Positions 1 through 7,936 of a stretch of 64,000 nt of DNA are shown here, piece by piece. The translations under genes and the position numbers were made by a program. Source of the stretch: Thermoplasmata archaeon (GTDB taxonomy: Archaea; Thermoplasmatota; Thermoplasmata; RBG-16-68-12). Below the pieces are notes generated by a model. It made no database searches. It was not told the origin of the DNA and saw nothing but the letters and a program-made list of their open reading frames with translations. Where the stretch lies: the NCBI GenBank assembly GCA_036395115.1, contig DASWDU010000018.1:30239-94238 (forward strand), read 5' to 3'. Each line of letters starts with the position of its first letter. The first letter of the stretch is position 1.

Positions 1-2
1 TC

Positions 3-185
3 AAGGTCCACCGAATCGTCCACAACCCGGTGTACGCGGGCTTCCTACGGTGGGACGGCATCTTCCGTCGGGCGGAGCACCCCGCGATCGTCCCCGTCGA
101 GACGTTCAACGAAGCGCAGGAACGCCTCCGGAACCGCGCCCTCCTCGCGAACGCAAACGGCCCCCCGATCCTCCTGGAGACGTGA
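3..185 (+). CDS. Serine recombinase, C-terminal fragment (5' end outside window)
   Basis: The open frame enters from the left window edge and stops at TGA 183-185. The visible 60 residues read like the end of the Recombinase (PF07508-type) domain of large serine recombinases: an HNPVYAGFLRW segment, then a VPVETFNEAQERL helix. That domain mediates DNA binding and synapsis in phage or transposon integrases. The catalytic domain, if present, lies upstream of the window. The next gene, which carries the same kind of domain, starts three bases after this stop, so the two look co-transcribed. The family call rests on a short stretch. Confidence 0.6.
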   Translation, partial: KVHRIVHNPVYAGFLRWDGIFRRAEHPAIVPVETFNEAQERLRNRALLANANGPPILLET

Positions 186-188
186 GTC

Positions 189-917
189 GTGGACGGCCGA
201 TGCGCGCGGTGCTGGACCCCGAAGAATCTCGTGAACCACGAGGTCGACGCCAATCCGCGGGCGGATCCGACGGTCCGACGGGAGAAGGTCGTCCTGTGCA
301 AGCACTGCGGGGACGGGGCCCCGCTGGACGCGCTCCTATTCTGGGAGGTCTACATGCGCTTCGGCTCGACCCGCGAACTCCTGCAGCACTACGGGGCCGA
401 CTCGGAAGAGCTCGCTCTGCAGAAGCTGTGCAACGAACGCGGGCTGAACGAGCGCGAGGTCCTTCGCCGCGCACGCGGACAGCAGAGCGCCGAGGCGCTC
501 AACAACGCCGTCAGGAAAGCGAACGCCTTCCTGACATACGCGAGCCCGTACGGCTACGACTACGTGAACGGCGCCCTGCAGGTCCGCCAGGATGAGGCCC
601 GCGTCGTCTCGCTCATCTTCCGCCGGTACCTCGAGGGGAAAGGGATCGCGAAGATCTGCCAGGAGCTGAACCGCGACGGATACCGCACGAAGACAGGACG
701 CGCCTGGGCAAGCCAGACGATCGCGAACATCCTCAGCAATCCGGTGTACTGCGGCCTCGCTCGGCTGAACGGCGGCATCAAGCGCGGAAGGCACGAGGCC
801 CTGATCGAGGTCGACACGTTCAACCGGGTCCAAAACGAAATGCAACGTCGGATCCGCCGGCCGGACCAGAGGAAGCCTCAGCCACCGCAGCTGCGGCTCG
901 AGGATTACTCCGGTTGA
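189..917 (+). CDS. Recombinase-domain protein with zinc-ribbon-like N-terminus, no catalytic resolvase domain
   Basis: Starts at GTG 189, three bases after the preceding stop; 242 residues. The N-terminus has a CARC...CKHC pair (a zinc ribbon, or the metal knuckle of an HNH-like fold). The second half matches the Recombinase domain of serine integrases: a PYGYDYVNG segment, an RRYLEGKGIAKICQELN helix, a TGRAWASQTIANILSNPVY segment and a VDTFNRVQ helix. No N-terminal Ser-containing resolvase domain is present, although large serine recombinases normally carry one in the same chain. It may be a partner subunit of the upstream recombinase, an accessory DNA-binding protein or a decayed remnant. 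Codon use and length look intact. Confidence 0.6.
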   Translation: MDGRCARCWTPKNLVNHEVDANPRADPTVRREKVVLCKHCGDGAPLDALLFWEVYMRFGSTRELLQHYGADSEELALQKLCNERGLNEREVLRRARGQQSAEALNNAVRKANAFLTYASPYGYDYVNGALQVRQDEARVVSLIFRRYLEGKGIAKICQELNRDGYRTKTGRAWASQTIANILSNPVYCGLARLNGGIKRGRHEALIEVDTFNRVQNEMQRRIRRPDQRKPQPPQLRLEDYSG

Positions 918-1037
918 GCCATGGCCCCCAGGCGAAGGGCCCGTGAGTCCCGTATGTTCGACCCCCTGAGGTGCGGTCCCGTTGCGCCTCGGTCTACCCA
1001 ATGTGTATGGGGACCGCGGCCAGTCCGTATTGACAAT

Positions 1038-1069
1038 CCATAGTACTATACAGACCCATAGGACTATGG
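1038..1069 (+). promoter_or_regulatory. Two tandem inverted repeats (putative RHH operators) over the promoter
   Basis: CCATAGGACTATGG at 1056-1069 is a perfect inverted repeat (CCATAG, 2-nt spacer, CTATGG). A near copy, CCATAGTACTATA, begins 18 bases upstream at 1038. The pair ends seven bases before the ATG of the ribbon-helix-helix gene, and the AT-rich TACTATA of the first copy sits where a TATA box for a leaderless start would be. This geometry suits cooperative binding by dimeric RHH repressors and autoregulation. The repeats are seen directly; the operator role is inferred. Confidence 0.55.
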
Positions 1070-1076
1070 CGCGTCC

Positions 1077-1229
1077 ATGACAAAGCGTGACAAGCATCTC
1101 ACGACGATTCAGCTGACGACCGAAACGCGCGATCGGATCTTCCGCTTGAAATTCCGCAAGACCTACGACGAGTTCTTGCGGGAGCTCTGCGACTTGTTCG
1201 AGTCGGCTAACGCGGACGCACAAAAATGA
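1077..1229 (+). CDS. Small ribbon-helix-helix-like DNA-binding protein
   Basis: A 50-residue protein starting at ATG 1077. It has a short strand (HLTTIQL), a helix over TETRDRIFRLKF and a second helix over TYDEFLRELCDLFE, the usual arrangement of archaeal RHH/CopG-like or VapB-like repressors. The tandem inverted repeats immediately upstream support DNA binding and autorepression. No toxin gene follows, because rfcL starts about 150 bases downstream with its own promoter-like sequence. It could be an orphan antitoxin or the regulator of the neighbouring recombinase element. Confidence 0.6.
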   Translation: MTKRDKHLTTIQLTTETRDRIFRLKFRKTYDEFLRELCDLFESANADAQK

Positions 1230-1375
1230 GCCTCGGAGTATCAGTTTACGTCCAACATATAATTTGACACACGGTATTGTAGCGGCTATACAAAGCGCAC
1301 GTCCCGCCTATTTCGCCCCTTTCGCTCGACCCGTTGATACTGTTATCCCGGCCGTCGGCATTCCGCGTCCGCGCG

Positions 1376-2749
1376 ATGACCGCGTGGACCGAGAAGCATC
1401 GGCCGAAGACCCTCGAGGAGATCGTCGGCAATCCGACCGCCGTGGCCGAACTTCGGAAATGGGCGGACGCTTGGCAGCGGGGCCGCCCGGAGAAACGCGC
1501 CGTGGCCCTACAAGGCGACCCCGGGGTCGGGAAGACGAGTGCGGCGCTCGCCCTCGCGAACGAGATGGGCTGGAGCGTCGTCGAGATGAACGCCTCGGAC
1601 AGCCGCAACGCGGAGGCGATCCGCACGGTCGCGACCCGCGGAGCGGTCCTCCAGACGTTCAGCGACACGGGGGAGTTCCTGACGACGGAGAAGGGAGGGC
1701 GAAAACTGATCGTGCTCGACGAGGCGGACAACATCTTCGGGCGGGAAGACAAGGGCGGTGTCGCCGCAATCGTCGAGATGATCCAAGAGACGCAACAGCC
1801 CGTCTTGCTGATCGTGAACGACTACTACGCGCTCACCCGCCGATCGGCGTCGTTGAAGCGACTCTGCAAGGCCATCAAATTTCAAGGCATTCACGATGAC
1901 GCGATGAAAAAGATACTCCGCACCATTGCGTCCGGCGAAGGCCTCGATGCGGCGGACGACGTCCTCGACCTGATCGTAGAGCGGGCGAGCGGCGACTTGC
2001 GTTCCGCGATCAACGACTTCGAGTCGATTGCGATTGGCAAGAAGGAGGTCCTTGCACCCGCGACGAAGTCACTCGGCTACCGGGATCGGGAGCTCACGAT
2101 TTTCCCGGTCATCGAGGAAATCTTGCGGTCGGGCGATGCGAGGCGGGCCCGCGAGGCCGTCCGGAATCTTGACGAGACGCCGGAAGACCTCATCCTCTGG
2201 ATCGACCAGAACCTCGCCCACGAATTCGGCCGGCCGGACGATCTCACGCGCGGGTACGACGTGCTGAGCCGAGCCGACCTCTTCCTGGGTCGAGTCCGTC
2301 GGCGCCAGAGCTACGGTCTGTGGTCGTACGCGCGCGAGCTCATGTCGAGCGGCGTAGCGGTAGCCCGGAGAGGACGTGCCCGCGGGGGACAGCTCGAGTT
2401 TCCGTTCTACCTGATTCAGATGGCGCGATCCCGGGCGCAGCGCGGCGCCCGGAACTCGGTCGCGGCCAAGTTCGCCCGCTACCTGCACGCGTCCCAGTCG
2501 CTCGTCCGCACGGACATCCTCCCGGTCCTGAAGGCCCTGTTCGCCGGGGACGAGGAACTCCGGATCCAGTTGACGGCCGAGCTCGGCCTCGATGAGCGCG
2601 AGGTCGCGTTCCTCCTCGATGAGGCGGAGGCGAGCCACGCGGTCAAGCATCTCCTGGAAAAGGCCGCCAAGATCGCCCGCCCGAAGGCCCGCGGGGCGAC
2701 GGCCGGACGGCTCCACGCATTCGACGAGGGCGAGACGGACGATGCGTGA
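1376..2749 (+). CDS. rfcL: Replication factor C large subunit
   Basis: AAA+ subunit of the archaeal clamp loader that opens PCNA on primer-template DNA with the small RFC subunits. The start is set at ATG 1376 (MTAWTEKHRPKTLEEIVGN), because homologues begin with W-x-EKYRP; an in-frame ATG 42 bases upstream would add unrelated residues. Walker A GDPGVGKT is near residues 47-54 and the DEAD Walker B box near 115-118. A C-terminal helical region follows, for 457 residues in total, normal for RFC-L. A TATA-like TGTTATC lies about 30 bases before the start. Its stop overlaps the next gene's ATG, so the two are translationally coupled. No small-subunit gene is in the window. Confidence 0.95.
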   Translation: MTAWTEKHRPKTLEEIVGNPTAVAELRKWADAWQRGRPEKRAVALQGDPGVGKTSAALALANEMGWSVVEMNASDSRNAEAIRTVATRGAVLQTFSDTGEFLTTEKGGRKLIVLDEADNIFGREDKGGVAAIVEMIQETQQPVLLIVNDYYALTRRSASLKRLCKAIKFQGIHDDAMKKILRTIASGEGLDAADDVLDLIVERASGDLRSAINDFESIAIGKKEVLAPATKSLGYRDRELTIFPVIEEILRSGDARRAREAVRNLDETPEDLILWIDQNLAHEFGRPDDLTRGYDVLSRADLFLGRVRRRQSYGLWSYARELMSSGVAVARRGRARGGQLEFPFYLIQMARSRAQRGARNSVAAKFARYLHASQSLVRTDILPVLKALFAGDEELRIQLTAELGLDEREVAFLLDEAEASHAVKHLLEKAAKIARPKARGATAGRLHAFDEGETDDA

Positions 2750-3317
2750 GACGGGCATCCGCCAGCGGGGCATCGTCGGCCGGCGGATGGCCTTCGATGA
2801 GGGGGAGATCGTCACGAAGTACACGGTCCCCTTCGTCGATTCGGGGTGGCGGGTCGCCTTCACGGTCGTGGACCGGATCGGCGGACCGCCGCGCGTCGTC
2901 GACGCCGTGATCCGGGTCGAAGGGGACCGACTCCGCGCATCGAGCCGCACGGCGGACTTGCGGCCGATCGAGTCGATCCCGGCGGATCGCTTCGCGGCGC
3001 TCGTGCATTTCGATCCATGGTGGGCGTTCCGAGGGGTCTCCGGCGTGGACCGGCGGTGGATCGAGGCGATCTTTTCGACGAACATCGCACGGACGTTCGT
3101 GCGAGAGCATCGAACCCTGAAGGTCCACGACCTGCGCTTCTCCGACGATCTGCGGACGCTCGATGCGGTCGTCACGAAGGACGAGGCGTTCCGGCCGATC
3201 GAGTTCCGTGCCGGGGAGATCGACCTGCTCCCGCTCCGGCGGCCAACCCATCGGCCCCAGGAGGCTGAGGCCCTCGGACGCGCGAAAGCCCTTTCTAAGT
3301 CGGGAATCGTCCGCTAA
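2742..3317 (+). CDS. Conserved-looking protein of unknown function, coupled to rfcL
   Basis: ATG 2742 lies inside the last codons of rfcL and gives 191 residues. The frame is open much further upstream, but that part is the shadow of rfcL. The protein has balanced charge, no signal peptide, no membrane segment and no motif I recognise. It alternates strand-like segments with an aromatic patch (FDPWWAF, near residues 86-92). Tight coupling to rfcL suggests co-expression with the clamp loader but does not give a function. Confidence 0.7.
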   Translation: MRETGIRQRGIVGRRMAFDEGEIVTKYTVPFVDSGWRVAFTVVDRIGGPPRVVDAVIRVEGDRLRASSRTADLRPIESIPADRFAALVHFDPWWAFRGVSGVDRRWIEAIFSTNIARTFVREHRTLKVHDLRFSDDLRTLDAVVTKDEAFRPIEFRAGEIDLLPLRRPTHRPQEAEALGRAKALSKSGIVR

Positions 3318-3322
3318 CGAAG

Positions 3323-4009
3323 TCATGGAACGATATCCTTCGCGGGTTTCAAGAGCTTCAGTCGGACGCTCTCAATCTTCCGGGCCATCTCGTCCGTCGT
3401 CATCGCTCCTTGGTCATACTCGGCCATGATAGCCATGTACGGCGTCAGGGAGTCAACGACGCGGACTTCGGTGGCGGTGAAGATGCCGCACGGGCCATCG
3501 AGCCACTCCGTCTCTTGGTCGCTGATGATTTTCTCGACCTTGCGGTTGCCGGAATACCCGAGTGCGCCTTCCGTTGCGCTCTCGACCGCATGGCCGCGAA
3601 GATACGCGACGAGGACTTGAGGGACACGATCCTGCTGTTGTCGCAACTCGACCCAATGCCGCAGGTTCGCTACTCGGACCCAAGTCGTGATTCGGTGCCG
3701 CGCGAGGAAATTCCTCCATTCCTTGGCCATCGTGTGGTCGTCGCTCTTGACGTTGGTCAACTTCCCGTGCGGTCTCCTGGGCCAAATCCAATCGGAGGGC
3801 GCGTTGTACGGCGTTTCCGCCTTCCACGCCTTCAGGGCCTCGGAGGCGAGCGACGGAAGTCGAGCGATGACCGGCGAGTCTGTCTTGCACTTCCGGCCCG
3901 GCATCGACTCGGCCACAAAGGCTAGCGACCGTCCGAATTCACGGACATCGGACCATCGGAACTGTCCGAGCTGATCATCGCTCTCCGTACACTGCCTCGT
4001 CCAGGTCAA
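3323..4009 (-). CDS. Integrase-like (tyrosine recombinase) fragment, probably degenerate
   Basis: The frame begins at TTG 4009 with no clear start and reads 228 residues. The order resembles the C-terminal catalytic half of tyrosine recombinases: FRWSDV (like the LRWSDV following box I), a strand-turn region, then ANLRHW (like the HxLRH box II), YLRGH and a following Tyr (GALGYS). The box I Arg and the first box II His are not in their usual places and the N-terminal half is missing, so it may be inactive. It converges on the rfcL operon and borders other decayed sequence, consistent with an old integration. The family call is tentative. Confidence 0.45.
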   Translation of the reverse strand: MTWTRQCTESDDQLGQFRWSDVREFGRSLAFVAESMPGRKCKTDSPVIARLPSLASEALKAWKAETPYNAPSDWIWPRRPHGKLTNVKSDDHTMAKEWRNFLARHRITTWVRVANLRHWVELRQQQDRVPQVLVAYLRGHAVESATEGALGYSGNRKVEKIISDQETEWLDGPCGIFTATEVRVVDSLTPYMAIMAEYDQGAMTTDEMARKIESVRLKLLKPAKDIVP

Positions 4010-4238
4010 AATACTTTGGGGTGTCAGAATTACCGGCCCAAAATCATGGTTTCATGTATTCTGCGGGTGCGACGCCCCCAGCTATCCGCCTCTCGGCTTC
4101 GGCGAACTCCATGCTCTCGATTTCCCGGGCCTTCAGTTTCTTCCAAAAGTCGGAACTCGGTTCCCCGCTGAAACCGGAACTAGAACCTTACGTCGTCGTG
4201 GAGGCGAAGATGGCCCGCGAGGTTTCAATAGCGTTCGG

Positions 4239-4610
4239 ATGATGCGGAGGCCAATGGAGAAGGGAACCAAGCGAATTGTGCTTGTGATTGTCGCGGTTGC
4301 TTTGGCTGTCGTCTTGCTGGGATACCATTCGTCAACCCTTATCGTGATAGTGGGCAGCGATCATCCCGTGTACCCGATGACGTACACCGTCAACGTGGAT
4401 GGAAACATCAGGGCGGAAGGTATTCTGGAGCCTGGTCAGTTGGTCCGCATTACGATACCCTTGTCGTGGTGGGGGCTTGGCTCTTGTGTGGGAGTGAGGC
4501 TCCAGGTCACCTTCCAGAGCGCAGACTATGGCCCAGCGACGTTTGGTTCTGGGCTGACACACTACGTCTGCGTGGGCCGGACACGGGAGGTAAGGTATGT
4601 GGTTCCATGA
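4239..4610 (+). CDS. Small membrane-anchored or secreted protein of unknown function
   Basis: 123 residues with one hydrophobic N-terminal segment (about residues 13-28) after a KGTKR basic stretch, then an extracellular beta-rich region with two Cys (C82 and C111), which could form a disulfide. ATG 4254 (MEKGTKR) is an alternative start that keeps the anchor and has GGAGG three bases before it. No family recognised. Its TGA overlaps the ATG of a 34-codon frame. Confidence 0.5.
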   Translation: MMRRPMEKGTKRIVLVIVAVALAVVLLGYHSSTLIVIVGSDHPVYPMTYTVNVDGNIRAEGILEPGQLVRITIPLSWWGLGSCVGVRLQVTFQSADYGPATFGSGLTHYVCVGRTREVRYVVP

Positions 4611-4711
4611 GAGGTCGCGTGATTTGCGGCGGGCTACGATCCACCGACTTCCGACCCAAAGTGGCAGGCGCGGACACGTTCGAAGTAACCGTGAAGTCCT
4701 GCGTGCCGTAA
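4607..4711 (+). CDS. 34-codon frame coupled to the preceding gene (doubtful)
   Basis: ATG 4607 overlaps the TGA of the upstream gene in an ATGA arrangement and the frame ends at TAA 4709-4711. The C-terminus (TFEVTVKSCVP) resembles the end of the preceding protein (TREVRYVVP) in pattern, so it may be a residual second copy of that domain rather than a separate gene. Too short to judge. Confidence 0.2.
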   Translation: MRGRVICGGLRSTDFRPKVAGADTFEVTVKSCVP

Positions 4712-4731
4712 GATTCACCTCGGCACCTCGG

Positions 4732-5030
4732 TCAAAGGGTTCCCGTCGCTCGAGTCCCAAAGATGGGATTGGACCCAGTTGTCGATATCGTTTCATCCCC
4801 GCACTTGCGGCACGGCCCCTGCTCTGTCTTTCCCAATGCCTGCGCAGGATGACTCGGACCGCTTCTTCCCCTTCGACACAGTCGCAGGGCTCGACCCGAT
4901 GGTCGTAATAGCCTAGGCTCGGTGATGCCATTCGCCGAGCAGATAATACGCCTCGATTCCGCACACGCCACAATGGGAAACGGAGAGTTTTTCGTTCCTG
5001 AGGGTCAGGATTGCGGCTCTAAAACTCTCA
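4732..5030 (-). pseudogene. Frameshifted zinc-ribbon protein relic
   Basis: No single frame is open, but the three minus-strand frames read in succession give a coherent protein. From about 5020, one frame gives RNEKLSVSHCGVCGIEAYYL and GEWHH and ends at TAG. The next frame gives YYDHRVEPCDCVEGEEAVRV. The third gives GPCRKCGDETISTTGSNPIF and stops at TGA 4732-4734. CGVCG, CDC and CRKCG would form one or two zinc knuckles. Two frameshifts are needed to join the pieces. This fills most of the otherwise gene-free 4712-5258 interval; beyond it I see only a GC-rich hairpin at 5150-5169. Confidence 0.4.
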
Positions 5031-5258
5031 GGTCAGACCAATCCTATAGCGTTCCCCTTCCGGTCGCGACAGCGGGATGGGGCGTCCTATCCTCGGTAGC
5101 ACTTGGATTCTGGAGTCGGTCTCTCGCCGCGAATCCGAAAATGGAAAGGGCCGGGCGGTTGGGCCCGGCATGCAGGGAACAGGGAAGTCGGGGGTGCGGG
5201 ACGCGAGTTGTTTATCGGTCGATTTCCGCTCGCGAAAGCCCTTTAACCCGAGCGGCTC

Positions 5259-6209
5259 ATGCAGCGGCGGATGGACCCGGAGAAGAAGGACGTCCTCGAG
5301 CGGCAAGGCTACCGAATCGTGGGGGAGCACAGCGGCGTCAAGCTCTGCCATTGGACGAAGGCCAGCCTGACGAAGGGCATCGGCTGCTACAAGCAGACGT
5401 TCTACGGCATCGAGAGCCACCGGTGCCTCCAGATGACGCCGACCGTGGACGCGTGCAACCTGTCGTGCCAGTTCTGCTGGCGCACGCAGGAGTGGGGATC
5501 GGACAGCCTGCTCGGAGCGGACGACCCCGCGTTCATCGTGGACGAATCGATCCGGGCGCAACGCGAGCTGTTGAGCGGATACAACGGCAACCCGAACGTC
5601 AGCCGGGAACGGTTCCTGGAGGCATGGCATCCTTCGAACGTCGCGATCAGCCTGACGGGCGAGCCGACGCTCTACAAGCGGCTCGGCGAGATGATCGACG
5701 AGTTCAAGCGCCGCAACATGTCCACGTTCCTTGTGACGAACGGCACGACCCCGTCGGTCTTGCGGCGGATGCGCGCGGAGGGCCGACTCCCGACGCAGTT
5801 GTACGTCACCGTGGCGGCCCCGAACGAGGAGGTATACCGCAAGCTCGTGGCGCCGAAGTCGGACCACGAGTTCCGCAAGCTCAGGGAGACGCTCGCCCTC
5901 CTCCCGACCCTCCCCACGCGCACGGTCATCCGCCACACGCTCGTGCAGGGCTGGAACCTGGGCTGGGAGGACGAATACGCCGAGCTGGACCGCCTCGCGA
6001 AGCCGATGTTCATCGAGTGCAAGGGCTATAGCTTCGTCGGCGAGAGCCGCCTCCGCCTCCAGGCGGACAACGTCCCCTCCCACGCTTCGATCCGGACCTT
6101 CGCGGGACGCTTGGCGGACCGCGTCGGGTACCGACCCGCGGCGGAGCGAGAGGACAGTCGAGTCGTCCTCCTGACCCGGGATGGGCGACTCCACCCTCTT
6201 TCCGGCTGA
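5259..6209 (+). CDS. taw1: 4-demethylwyosine synthase (TYW1 family, radical SAM)
   Basis: Makes 4-demethylwyosine on G37 of tRNA-Phe from N1-methylguanosine and pyruvate. The radical-SAM motif CNLSCQFC has cysteines at residues 66, 70 and 73. Three more cysteines at 30, 43 and 56, spaced 13 and 13, match the second Fe-S site known from archaeal TYW1. Length 316 is normal. ATG 5259 is used; ATG 5271 is also possible. It is monocistronic, with no other wyosine genes nearby. Confidence 0.93.
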   Translation: MQRRMDPEKKDVLERQGYRIVGEHSGVKLCHWTKASLTKGIGCYKQTFYGIESHRCLQMTPTVDACNLSCQFCWRTQEWGSDSLLGADDPAFIVDESIRAQRELLSGYNGNPNVSRERFLEAWHPSNVAISLTGEPTLYKRLGEMIDEFKRRNMSTFLVTNGTTPSVLRRMRAEGRLPTQLYVTVAAPNEEVYRKLVAPKSDHEFRKLRETLALLPTLPTRTVIRHTLVQGWNLGWEDEYAELDRLAKPMFIECKGYSFVGESRLRLQADNVPSHASIRTFAGRLADRVGYRPAAEREDSRVVLLTRDGRLHPLSG

Positions 6210-6227
6210 GAGAATTCACGGCGGCGG

Positions 6228-6236
6228 TTTTTATAA
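6228..6236 (+). promoter_or_regulatory. TATA box of the DedA/VTT-like gene
   Basis: TTTTTATAA preceded by purine/GC sequence that could act as BRE, about 37 bases before GTG 6269. It is the only AT-rich run in the intergenic space after taw1. Confidence 0.5.
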
Positions 6237-6268
6237 CCCCTTCCGGATACGACGCCATTCCTCTCCAA

Positions 6269-6913
6269 GTGGTGCGCGCCATCCGGCGCGGGTACGACGT
6301 TATCGTGGTCCGCGTGAGGAAGCTCGGTCGGCGAAAGATCCTCATCGCGGTCGTCGTCGCCGCGGTCCTCCTCGTCGTCGGACTCAGCATGGGCCGGGTC
6401 GATCTGCTCGGGGTCCTGACCGGCGCCTATGACACGCCTTGGCTCTACATGCTCATCGCCTTCAGCTACGCAATCCTCGTGGCGGTCATCCTGCCGATTC
6501 CGATCGAGATTGCCCTGTTGCCTCCGCTCCTCGATTCCCGATGGGGCTACATGGCTGGCACGGCCCTCGCGATCGCGGCGGGCAAGACGATCGGCGCGTG
6601 GCTGATCTTCTGGTTCGGGCTGAACCTCGAGGGCTCGGTACGGAAGTGGTCGGACCGGTGGCGGCTTGCCCGCTGGTTCGTCGCGAAGGCGGAGAAGTTC
6701 GTCGGGAAGACGGGGTACACCGGAGTCTATCTGCTCCTCAGCGTCCCCCTGATGAGCGACACGATCCCGATCTACGTGTACTCCCTCTTCAACGCCGAAG
6801 GCAAGGCGCTCGAACGGAACATGTTCCTCATCGCAAATTTCCTTGCCGCGCTGAATCGCGTCGCCGTCCTGGGCGTGGCCTACGTGATCGGCGCGAACCT
6901 GTTCGCCCGGTGA
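6269..6913 (+). CDS. DedA/VTT-domain-like integral membrane protein
   Basis: 214 residues from GTG 6269. A basic N-terminus is followed by a strong hydrophobic helix (about 24-42) and further membrane segments. The central IPIPIEIALLPPLLDSRWG, followed by a GKTIGAWLIFW helix, fits the re-entrant loop region of VTT/SNARE-associated (DedA) proteins. Those act as lipid scramblases or flippases at the cytoplasmic membrane. Monocistronic, between taw1 and a Nog1-type GTPase. The family assignment is from overall pattern. Confidence 0.6.
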   Translation: MVRAIRRGYDVIVVRVRKLGRRKILIAVVVAAVLLVVGLSMGRVDLLGVLTGAYDTPWLYMLIAFSYAILVAVILPIPIEIALLPPLLDSRWGYMAGTALAIAAGKTIGAWLIFWFGLNLEGSVRKWSDRWRLARWFVAKAEKFVGKTGYTGVYLLLSVPLMSDTIPIYVYSLFNAEGKALERNMFLIANFLAALNRVAVLGVAYVIGANLFAR

Positions 6914-6952
6914 CGCCCGAACCCTTATCCGCGAACGCGGATTGGCGCGGCG

Positions 6953-7936
6953 GTGTTCGAGCTCCCGTCGATCCTGACCGCGGACGGCCTCCTGGACAAG
7001 GCGTTCGGTCGCGCGATGAAGGCGACCGCCAAGGGCCCGGACCGCATGACGCGGGCGCGGAACCTCGCGATCATGCGCGTGGGGACCGCCGGAAAGGCGA
7101 TCGAATCGACGCTGCGCGGATACGTGAAAGGATTCCCGACCCTGGATCGGCTGCCGCCGTTCTACCGCGAACTCGTCGACGTCCTGGTCGACGTCGGCGC
7201 GTTGAAGAAGCACCTCGGTGCGGTCGACTGGGCGGCGCAGAAGGCGGCGGAGATCACGCGGCAGTACCGCCGCCGGATCGGGCGGGGGCCGGGGACCGAC
7301 ATCGGCGCGCTTCGGCGGGAGGCGTTCGGCCGACTGTCCTCCCTCGTGCATCAGGTGAGCGGGGACCTCGACGCCCTCGTCGAGGCGCGACGGGCCCTTC
7401 GAAAGCTCCCGTCGATCGATCCGGACGTGCCGACGATTGTCGTCGCGGGTTATCCGAACGTCGGCAAGAGTTCGTTCGTCCGCGCCGTATCGTCCGGTCG
7501 GCCGAAGATCGCCGATTATCCCTTTACGACGAAGGGCGTCTCGCTCGGTCACATCGAACGCGGGGTACGTCGGTACCAGATCCTCGACACCCCGGGGATC
7601 CTCGACCGCCCCATGGAAAAGCGGAACCGAATGGAGCGCCAGGCGATCGCCGCGCTCCGGCATCTCGCCGAGGCCATCGTGTTCCTCCTCGATCCGACGG
7701 AGACGTGCGGCTACCCGCTCGACGACCAGGTGCGGCTCCTCGAGGAGGTCAGGGCCCTCTTCCCGGACGTCCCGCTCGTCGTCGCGGAGAACAAGGCCGA
7801 CCTCGAGGGTCCGTCGCGGGGCCACCTGCGGATCTCTACCCTCACTGGCGCGGGGGTCGGGGACGTGCTGGACCGGGTCCTCTCGACCCTCACCAGCCGC
7901 GATCCTGCATTCGCGCTTCGATCGGCATCGCCTTAG
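6953..7936 (+). CDS. Nog1-type (OBG superfamily) GTPase
   Basis: 327 residues from GTG 6953. A helical N-terminal domain of about 150 residues is typical of NOG1_N. The G domain follows: G1 GYPNVGKSS near residues 166-174, G3 DTPG within [12 protein letters not shown], and G4 NKAD. Eukaryotic Nog1 acts in 60S ribosome assembly; archaeal homologues are presumed large-subunit assembly GTPases. The C-terminus overlaps the convergent pdxS gene by about 47 bases. Confidence 0.88.
   Translation: MFELPSILTADGLLDKAFGRAMKATAKGPDRMTRARNLAIMRVGTAGKAIESTLRGYVKGFPTLDRLPPFYRELVDVLVDVGALKKHLGAVDWAAQKAAEITRQYRRRIGRGPGTDIGALRREAFGRLSSLVHQVSGDLDALVEARRALRKLPSIDPDVPTIVVAGYPNVGKSSFVRAVSSGRPKIADYPFTTKGVSLGHIERGVRRYQILDTPGILDRPMEKRNRMERQAIAALRHLAEAIVFLLDPTETCGYPLDDQVRLLEEVRALFPDVPLVVAENKADLEGPSRGHLRISTLTGAGVGDVLDRVLSTLTSRDPAFALRSASP

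Noticed and set aside
1334..1375. Extended N-terminus of RFC-L from an upstream ATG
   Set aside because: Adds residues absent from the family; the conserved start W-x-EKxRP fits ATG 1376.
5150..5169. GC-rich hairpin GCCGGGC / GCCCGGC in the gap before taw1
   Set aside because: Not followed by a T tract and not next to a stop codon; such short GC arms are expected by chance in this base composition.
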